A stretch of DNA of 57,304 nt, from contig CALFTK010000055.1 in NCBI GenBank assembly GCA_937916465.1, positions 1 to 57,304 on the forward strand, in the 5' to 3' direction. Both the position numbers and the translations under genes were made by a program. A model generated the notes under the pieces. That model did not search any database. It was not told the origin of the DNA and worked only from the letters and a program-made list of their open reading frames with translations. The stretch is from an uncultured Bacteroidales bacterium (GTDB taxonomy: Bacteria; Bacteroidota; Bacteroidia; Bacteroidales; Bacteroidaceae). Positions 54,401 through 57,304 of this stretch are shown piece after piece (the stretch's first letter is position 1; the number at the start of each line of letters is the position of its first letter).

Positions 54401-54468
54401 CCCAAAATCATAATGGCCACCAAAGTCATTATAACCGCTATAGGCCTATGAATTAACCCCTTAAACAT
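51433..54468 (-). CDS. RND efflux permease, first of two
   Basis: A 1011-residue RND permease. The TM4 segment reads LGLGMMVDNSIITIDNI, an Asp-Asn pair typical of many Bacteroidetes RND pumps. The N-terminal helix is RPIAVIMTLVAIMILGVAAIRLLPV and the C-terminal half ends LALIAGMVAGTLVSVFFIPLAYYV. It sits between the adaptor gene (7 bases) and the second permease (2 bases). Tandem distinct RND genes suggest a heteromeric pump, by analogy only. Confidence 0.9.
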   Translation of the reverse strand: MFKGLIHRPIAVIMTLVAIMILGVAAIRLLPVSLVPDIDVPHITVQVTSPDKSARELNETMVAPLHSQLVQIPNLENITSTAKDGSGIIELTFKYGADADYIFIDVNERVDRAMASWPQGEERPLIARASATDIPAFFVNITLKEESKNRNFLEMSDFVRQVIVRRFEQLSEIAMVDVSGQMFSQLLVIPDMEKLRSLGIDENTLTSAIQNSNIRLGSLSIRDGEYRFDVRFESAILSKQDVEDVYLKINDRVFQIKDLAKVREEPQVMKGMTTSDGKQAVTLAVIKRSDARMAELKHNVDRLMKSLEEDYPDMEFVITRDQTELLDYSINNMVQNLVFGALFACIIIFFFMQDFRSPLLVVVTIPTALVLSFLFFYVFKISINIISLSGLVLGLGMMVDNSIITIDNITQRWQKGESLDVACVKGTQEVFAPMLSSVLTTCAIFIPLIFLNGIAGALFYDEAMAVAITLFSALIVSVLLIPVLYYRIYRKQTCFTPNAFIERLGVNKIDTVYERGLKWFFRHRGVMWSIFGGSLLLIGLLFVKLDKQKLPDMSHTDMLVNIEWNERITPERMDERCVQIISSCADSVEQYSVLAGAQQFVLSHTKEMSLSESLIYVKAASVDELERLEDSISEYLRKEWPESVFSFHTSGNVFEMIFAEQEPQLVACLKRNDGKTADPEQLNELLAEIRAVLPGVDVQPAEWNEYIELIADPERLVMYDVDYSNILSYLRNSMNENEVLRVNKGNVSMPVMIGVGEKEAKDLVQGVYIDSYRGGSVPLELLLKETRNRDLKTITMGAEGEYYPLVLDIEAGKVKQVMDVIRKTVKDGNTFQVDFKGSYFTNRQMIEELCLVLVISILLLFFILAAQFESLLQPFIILSELIIDIFAAMLVLWICGVSLNLMSMIGIVVMCGIVINDSILKVDTINRLRKDGMGLKHAIMEAGGRRLKSILMTSLTTILAIAPFLVRGDMGSDLQYPLSLALIAGMVAGTLVSVFFIPLAYYVIYKNTEKR

Positions 54469-54475
54469 AATATTA

Positions 54476-55567
54476 CTATTCTGCTATTTCTATTGGAGTA
54501 TCATCGCCCAAGTTCAAGTTACCGGAAGTAACTATCAAATCGCCTACCTCTATAGATGCACCACGATCTGAATTTGCTTCTATCACATGATACTCTGTAT
54601 TAGACATAAGCACATTAACGTAAGTCCATAGGCTACGTCCGTCCACATAACGGAACAACACCTCTAAATTATCGCGAATAACCACCGCACTCTTTGGTAC
54701 AACCAATTGGTCCGGTATGCTATTCTCTACCAGAACCCTGACATTCATACCATCTATCAGACCTGTACCACCCTGTATAACGGCAGTAACCGCTATCTGA
54801 CCTCTACTGTCAACCGTAGGATTTATAGAAACCACCTTACCTTCTACCACTACCGACGCATCGGCAAAAGGAGAAACTTTAATAGCCTGACCTACCGACA
54901 CAAAAGAATATTCCGTTTCCAGCACACTAAAACGAACATAATATTTACTATCGTCTATCAAAGTACAGAACTGACCTGCCTGTTCAAATTCTCTACCCTT
55001 CAAATTTGCCACTTTACCTGCAAACGGAGCCTTCAGTTCGGAATTTCTGTAGGTATATTCAGCATTTTCCAGAGCCATTTTGGCATCCAGAAAACCGGTA
55101 TTGATATAGATAACACGTTTCTGTTCTGCCGGGATAGAGGCTGTATCGGATAGCGCATAACCATAATCCAACAGTCTGTCTGCCAGATTCAGTTCAGCCT
55201 TGTCAAATGAGAGTTCAGCCTGTTCCAACTGACGTTGAGCCTGTTCCTTATTCAAATAAGCTATCACAGCCCCCTTCTTAACATACGCTCCCTCAGTAAC
55301 ATTCACACCAGCCACTACACCTTGTGCTGCAAACTGCAAATTAACCTTGCTATAAGCCTCCAATTTACCATTGCAAATAAGCTGCTTGTTAAAAGTTTTG
55401 CGTTCCAATGGTACTACCGTAACCTGATTTTTCTCTACAGAATAGCTACCACGAGCCATCTCTTCTTGAGTTGTGTTCTCTTTTTTGGCATTACACCCCG
55501 TTAAGGACATACCCAAAAATGCCGTAACAAACAGGAGAGTCAAATTCTTCAAATTCATATAGTTCAT
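54476..55567 (-). CDS. RND efflux periplasmic adaptor (membrane fusion protein)
   Basis: A 363-residue lipoprotein adaptor (lipobox GMSLTGCNAKK). Lipoyl-like halves flank a hairpin: VAGVNVTEGAYVKKGAVIAYLNKEQAQ and LKAPFAGKVANLKGREFEQAGQF, then beta-barrel segments (PTVDSRGQIAVTAVIQ). It bridges the TolC-like protein and RND permeases. It starts 10 bases after the outer-membrane gene and ends 7 before the first RND gene. Family assignment is firm. Confidence 0.92.
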   Translation of the reverse strand: MNYMNLKNLTLLFVTAFLGMSLTGCNAKKENTTQEEMARGSYSVEKNQVTVVPLERKTFNKQLICNGKLEAYSKVNLQFAAQGVVAGVNVTEGAYVKKGAVIAYLNKEQAQRQLEQAELSFDKAELNLADRLLDYGYALSDTASIPAEQKRVIYINTGFLDAKMALENAEYTYRNSELKAPFAGKVANLKGREFEQAGQFCTLIDDSKYYVRFSVLETEYSFVSVGQAIKVSPFADASVVVEGKVVSINPTVDSRGQIAVTAVIQGGTGLIDGMNVRVLVENSIPDQLVVPKSAVVIRDNLEVLFRYVDGRSLWTYVNVLMSNTEYHVIEANSDRGASIEVGDLIVTSGNLNLGDDTPIEIAE

Positions 55568-55577
55568 ATTAATAAAG

Positions 55578-57071
55578 TTACTTTACAAGTTTATCAAATT
55601 CAGCACTAATATCAGTATTGGTAATATAATCATACAACGTAGTCTTTCTAATACCAAAATAACTACTCCAGAACGATGCCACATTACTAATATACTGACT
55701 ATATGCATTATCGCGTTCATTCTTCAGCTGATTCAGATTAGTAACACTCATATTTCCCTGACCAAAGTTCCTAAGAGCCAGATTATAAGTTTCATCTGCC
55801 AGTTCGGCAGCCTTTCTGGAAATTTCACATTGGTGATACTGGTTATTAAACTGCATTACCTGAGTCATCAAATCCTGACGATAATCAATCATATTCTGTT
55901 CCAAACGGCTTTTTGTGGTCTCTGCCTGAGCCTGTGCCATCTTAACACGTCCCTTGCCCAAACCCCAATCCACTATAGGAATATTTAAAGATACTCCCAC
56001 CACCTCTTGATCTTTCAGTGCCACAAACGTTTCGTTCATTCTTTCTGCAGAACCTGACATACCAAAACGTGCATTTATGGAAGCCGAAAGACCCCTGTTG
56101 GCTTTTGCTTGCGCAACACTCTGGTCTGCCTGCAAAGACTGAATCTCCTGATTAATGCTGAACGACGAATTCTGCATGGCACGCTCCAGCACCTCTTCAT
56201 AAACCAATGAAATATGCGGGATATTATAATCTATAGTCAAAGTAAGTTCCGTATCTTCTTGATAACCTATATAAGAACACAGTCTGTTTAAAGCAGATTT
56301 CAAACTTACTTCACGACTGCTTATAGAGAGAGAATCATTTAGCATCTTCAGTTCCAGTTGCAACAGATTATCTTTAGAAATAGTACCCATATTAAAACGA
56401 GTCCGAGCCGCAGCATACAGCCGTTTACTCTCATCAAAACTGGTCAATGCCCTTTCATAATTCTCTTTTTCGGAAGCATAGTTCCAAAAATACATTACAG
56501 CATTCTGTGCCACCTGCTCCATATTCTCTATATATTCACGTTTGGCAACTTCATAGTTCTTAGGCTCTATCTGCCTGCTCCACTTAAAACGGTTATACCC
56601 CCATAGAGACTGAATATATGAAAGATATACAGGTTGTGCATAGTAGGTAGTAAGACGCGTAGGACTATATTGGTCCAAACGGGACATAGCTGTAGATAGA
56701 GAAAGCGTACCACCGGTAAACGGAATATTCTGGCTAACAAACATAGTCATTTCATTAGTCAGATTGTAATTGGTTCTATAGCTAATAGCACCCGTATTAT
56801 AATCTTGAAGCGCCACTAAAGAACGGTTAAAATTGGCCAGATTACCACTTAAATTCAACGAAGGCAGTAGCTCTGCTTTGTAAGAACGATAACTCCAATA
56901 AGAAGATAAAAACATATTCCTATTGGTCATGGCAGAGATAGAATTCTCTTGTGCCAGCCCCACCACATCCTTCATAGATAATATTCGTGGCCCAAATGTC
57001 TGCGCCACTAAAAGAGCTTGCGGTGCTATAAGCAGCACACATAGAACAAAAAAACGAATGTGTTTATTCAT
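55578..57071 (-). CDS. TolC-family outer-membrane efflux protein
   Basis: A 497-residue outer-membrane factor. The signal peptide (MNKHIRFFVLCVLLIAPQALLVAQ) begins at ATG 57071; the earlier in-frame start at 57125 would place 18 extra residues (…FARSINKLICC) before it. Two TolC/OEP repeats are seen: LAQENSISAMTNRNMFLSSYW and ERAMQNSSFSINQEIQSLQADQSVAQAKANRG, with helical segments such as SLKSALNRLCSYIGY. It is the first gene of the efflux operon. The 137 bases upstream hold TTATTTTG, a near-fit to the -7 box. Confidence 0.92.
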   Translation of the reverse strand: MNKHIRFFVLCVLLIAPQALLVAQTFGPRILSMKDVVGLAQENSISAMTNRNMFLSSYWSYRSYKAELLPSLNLSGNLANFNRSLVALQDYNTGAISYRTNYNLTNEMTMFVSQNIPFTGGTLSLSTAMSRLDQYSPTRLTTYYAQPVYLSYIQSLWGYNRFKWSRQIEPKNYEVAKREYIENMEQVAQNAVMYFWNYASEKENYERALTSFDESKRLYAAARTRFNMGTISKDNLLQLELKMLNDSLSISSREVSLKSALNRLCSYIGYQEDTELTLTIDYNIPHISLVYEEVLERAMQNSSFSINQEIQSLQADQSVAQAKANRGLSASINARFGMSGSAERMNETFVALKDQEVVGVSLNIPIVDWGLGKGRVKMAQAQAETTKSRLEQNMIDYRQDLMTQVMQFNNQYHQCEISRKAAELADETYNLALRNFGQGNMSVTNLNQLKNERDNAYSQYISNVASFWSSYFGIRKTTLYDYITNTDISAEFDKLVK

Positions 57072-57208
57072 ACAACATATTAATTTATTAATACTCCTTG
57101 CAAAATAAGATATTTTTATCAACATATCAAAATATTATCTATAAAAATTAGTTAGACACAAACTACATTTTTTGATTTTGTCTATTTTTTACTTTATTAG
57201 CTTGTTAT

Positions 57209-57304
57209 TTAACCCTCCTGTTCTATACGATTTATAAGTTCTTTAAGTTCATCAATACTTATTTTGTCATCTTTTAATAATGCAGATACAGCATTGATAT
57301 AAGA
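57209..57304 (-). CDS. C-terminal fragment of an unidentified small protein (window edge)
   Basis: The frame is open from the window end to TAA at 57209-57211 (31 residues). It ends SALLKDDKISIDELKELINR then IEQEG, a helix-rich tail similar in style to the C-terminus of BlaI/MecI-type regulators, but too short to assign. If it is a BlaI-like regulator, it could control the efflux operon downstream; this is a guess. The 5' part lies outside the window. The 137 bases between it and the TolC-like gene hold nothing else I recognise. Confidence 0.4.
   Translation of the reverse strand, partial: SYINAVSALLKDDKISIDELKELINRIEQEG

Noticed and set aside
1..57304. CRISPR array, tRNA or rRNA genes, complete insertion sequences
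   Set aside because: No regularly spaced repeats, tRNA-like cloverleaf or transposase was seen on reading either strand.

Overview
The window reads as a chromosome segment of an anaerobic Bacteroidales bacterium. Evidence: Bacteroidetes-type promoters (TTTG, about 19-21 bases, TAnnTTTG) with no obvious Shine-Dalgarno sites; pyruvate:ferredoxin oxidoreductase plus pta-ackA; a TonB-dependent B12 receptor with the BtuG and BtuH (DUF4465) surface proteins typical of gut Bacteroidetes; FISUMP-type and DUF4419 secreted proteins; and a phosphoglycerate-mutase-like enzyme in place of a classical homoserine kinase in the threonine operon. No rRNA, tRNA, CRISPR array or complete mobile element was seen. 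Promoter and terminator calls were made by eye.

Layout. 1-4496: AT-rich accessory region on the minus strand with a partial membrane protein, a DUF4419 protein, a FISUMP-domain lipoprotein and a small secreted protein. These share repeated 5' leaders and repeated stem-loops just after their stop codons. 4698-9706: a four-gene minus-strand glycan operon (GH26, GH5, a TIM-barrel-like protein of unknown function, GH16) with its own promoter and no SusC/SusD. 9828-16365: nifJ-type PFOR, an AAA/DUF4143 ATPase, a low-molecular-weight tyrosine phosphatase and a RidA/chorismatase-like protein, all minus. 16491-25127: a C1B peptidase, then a tight operon of recJ, recQ, DAHP synthase, an SGNH lipoprotein and a NatAB-like ABC exporter. 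25135-27387: a CPA2 cation/proton antiporter.

27401-36716 is centred on vitamin B12. A cobalamin riboswitch precedes btuH, btuB, a btuG fusion and btuF. A convergent unknown gene, a membrane LytTR regulator and a BtuC-like permease follow. No BtuD ATPase is present. The methionine synthase activation-domain gene is at the end of the neighbouring operon.

36024-41903 is a threonine/methionine operon: thrA, apgM-type homoserine kinase candidate, thrC and the B12-dependent methionine synthase activation gene. It is preceded by a promoter and a 25-codon leader ORF with four consecutive threonine codons, which looks like an attenuation leader. A DUF1016 nuclease fossil lies behind it. 42185-48177 carries pnuC, radA, an FAD-dependent dehydrogenase, pta and ackA. 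48239-57071 is a minus-strand efflux operon: TolC-like protein, adaptor and two different RND permeases. A short partial ORF closes the window.

Most interesting regulatory signals: the threonine leader peptide; a 12-base inverted repeat whose second arm abuts the btuH start codon downstream of the riboswitch; overlapping divergent promoters at 27401-27437; a helically phased motif array before the LytTR gene; and the duplicated UTR elements at the left end.
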